A stretch of DNA of 5,528 bases from assembly GCA_028682985.1 (NCBI GenBank), contig JAJRAE010000099.1, forward strand, positions 1 to 5,528. The letters are read 5' to 3'. Below the pieces are notes generated by a model. It saw only the letters and a list, made by a program, of their open reading frames with translations, did no database searches and was not told where the DNA came from. Numbering within the stretch: position 1 is the first letter of the stretch; every line of letters starts with the position of its first letter. Positions 4,606 through 5,528 of this stretch are shown piece by piece. Both the position numbers and the translations under genes were made by a program. Origin of the DNA: Methanobacterium sp. GTDB lineage: Archaea > Methanobacteriota > Methanobacteria > Methanobacteriales > Methanobacteriaceae.

Positions 4606-5373
4606 ATGGCTGAACTTGAAGGAATCTATACAATCTGGTTGAGAGAAACAAAAAGATTCATCAGGTACCGTTCCCGGATTTTAACCTCAGTGGTCACACC
4701 TCTGCTCTGGCTCTTAATCTTTGGAACCGGTCTGGGCAGTGCAGTTCGATTTGGGGGAAACCTGCCCGGCGGATATCAGGCATTCATCTATCCTGGAATT
4801 ATAGGTCAGACCATATTGTTCACTGCCATATTTTCCGGTGTATCTGTTATCATAGACCGACAGTACGGGTTTTTGAAGGAAATCCTGGTAGCCCCAATAA
4901 CCCGCCCTTCAATCATATTTGGTAAAGCCATCGGTATCAGCACAGCCTCAGTTATTCAGGGAATTATTTTACTATTCTTATCATTCCTGGTAGGGGTTAC
5001 TATGACTCCGCTGGTATTTATTGCCAGCTTACTGCTGATGATACCTATTTCAGTGGGGCTAGCTGGTGTGGGGCTGCTTATCGCATCATTCACCGACAGT
5101 ATGGAGGGTTTCAACCTAATAATGAGCTTTGTTGTTCTGCCCATGTTCCTCTTAAGCGGAGCTCTTTTCCCAGTTACTGGGCTGCCCACCCTTTTGCAGG
5201 GAGCAGTTTACTTGGACCCATTAACCTATGGAGTTGACGCATTAAGACAGATAATACTGGGCTATGGTGCCATACCACTCCACATCAGCGTAACCGTGAT
5301 AGTATTATTTGCCATCGTCATGATCTTCTTGTCTGCACTGGCCTTTAACAAGAGGGAGCAGGAATTGATGTAA
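4606..5373 (+). CDS. ABC-2 type transporter permease, DrrB-like
   Basis: 255 residues, the usual size of DrrB/NodJ-type ABC-2 permeases, which form the membrane channel of an exporter with the preceding ATPase. An amphipathic N-terminal stretch (IWLRETKRFIRYRSR, 10-24) is followed by six predicted membrane segments, about 26-45, 59-81, 105-130, 134-162, 168-192 and 226-247. Family signatures include PLLWLLIFGTGLG (32-44), YPGIIGQTILFTAIFSG (62-78), DRQYGFLKEILVAPITR (84-100, the cytoplasmic coupling loop), LSGALFPVTGLP (183-194) and LDPLTYGVDALRQ (203-215). The C-terminus is short, charged and cytoplasmic (FNKREQELM). No signal peptide is expected. The ATG at 4606 lies 1 nt after the ATPase stop, with a coupled ribosome-binding site. 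The gene is complete, ending in TAA. Substrate unknown: a drug, lipid, polysaccharide or other envelope compound are all possible for this family. Confidence 0.95.
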   Translation: MAELEGIYTIWLRETKRFIRYRSRILTSVVTPLLWLLIFGTGLGSAVRFGGNLPGGYQAFIYPGIIGQTILFTAIFSGVSVIIDRQYGFLKEILVAPITRPSIIFGKAIGISTASVIQGIILLFLSFLVGVTMTPLVFIASLLLMIPISVGLAGVGLLIASFTDSMEGFNLIMSFVVLPMFLLSGALFPVTGLPTLLQGAVYLDPLTYGVDALRQIILGYGAIPLHISVTVIVLFAIVMIFLSALAFNKREQELM

Positions 5374-5382
5374 TCAAAAAAA

Positions 5383-5388
5383 TTTTTT
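5383..5388 (+). terminator. T-run terminator close to the ABC operon stop
   Basis: Six T following an A-run, 9 nt after the TAA stop, followed within 2 nt by TTTT. The AAAAAAATTTTTT element is the first of several T-rich candidates downstream of the operon. Confidence 0.4.
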
Positions 5389-5425
5389 ACTTTTAATTTA
5401 ACTTCCTTAAATTTTTAAAACTTTA

Positions 5426-5450
5426 ACTCTTATGAGTAATCTTTTTTTTT
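5426..5450 (+). terminator. Hairpin plus T9 terminator candidate downstream of the ABC operon
   Basis: ACTC (5426-5429) and GAGT (5434-5437) form a short stem with a TTAT loop, followed by nine T (5442-5450), the longest T-run in the window. An alternative pairing is CTCTTA (5427-5432) with TAAGAG (5450-5455). This is probably the main or back-up end of the operon transcript. Confidence 0.5.
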
Positions 5451-5528
5451 AAGAGATAATTTTTTCAAAAAAGATAAAAGTTCCAATTTACCAATATAGA
5501 AAATGTTCTACATTAGAAAAAAAAAGAA
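5451..5528. other. AT-rich non-coding tail
   Basis: No coding signal. It contains T6-C-A6 (5460-5472), a small perfect hairpin TTCTA-CAT-TAGAA (5506-5518) and A9 (5517-5525). On the minus strand the A9 is a T9 run, which could be the terminator of a minus-strand gene lying beyond the window. That is unproven. Confidence 0.3.

Noticed and set aside
4956..5189. 77-codon minus-strand frame
   Set aside because: Antisense to the permease membrane segments; no family features.
1..5528. tRNA, rRNA, CRISPR array, insertion sequence or phage signature
   Set aside because: No cloverleaf, regularly spaced repeats, transposase motifs or terminal inverted repeats were seen on either strand.

Overview
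The window most likely comes from a methanogenic archaeon of the Methanobacteriales (Methanobacterium-like). This is an inference. The supports are AT-rich intergenic DNA, TATA-like boxes, T-run ends without strong GC hairpins, archaeal-type Shine-Dalgarno sites (AGGAGATGAT, GAGGT, GGTG), and protein families that I recall as common in that group. No RNA gene, CRISPR array, insertion sequence or phage gene is visible.

Layout. Positions 1-513 (+) hold the 3' part of an AlkD/COG4912-like DNA alkylation repair gene whose start lies outside the window. It converges on a run of minus-strand genes, in transcription order: an MBL-fold/double-rhodanese protein (3464-2103), a PhnB-like VOC protein (2044-1631), a flavin-type split-barrel protein (start at or near 1495, end 1046) and a TspO/MBR membrane protein (1024-539). 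A divergent AT-rich region of 198 bp (3465-3662) separates this run from a plus-strand two-gene ABC exporter: a DrrA-type ATPase (3663-4604) and an ABC-2 type permease (4606-5373). The last 155 bases (5374-5528) are non-coding and hold T-rich candidate terminators.

How the genes may fit together. The exporter pair is a clear operon (1-nt gap, coupled ribosome-binding site). The flavoprotein and TspO genes are 21 nt apart and probably co-transcribed. The MBL-rhodanese and VOC genes are 58 nt apart, with a T-run after the first stop. Several families here are linked to stress, detoxification or repair (persulfide handling, tetrapyrrole/oxidative stress, alkylation repair, drug export), but nothing in the sequence proves a joint function.

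The most interesting protein is the 453-residue MBL-rhodanese. It has a CstB-like domain order, a substituted first metal motif (H-R-N-E-D-Y in place of H-x-H-x-D-H) that still keeps the three expected iron ligands, a first rhodanese domain without the catalytic cysteine, and a second one that looks active. I see no convincing new multi-gene system; most of the window is ordinary chromosomal sequence.
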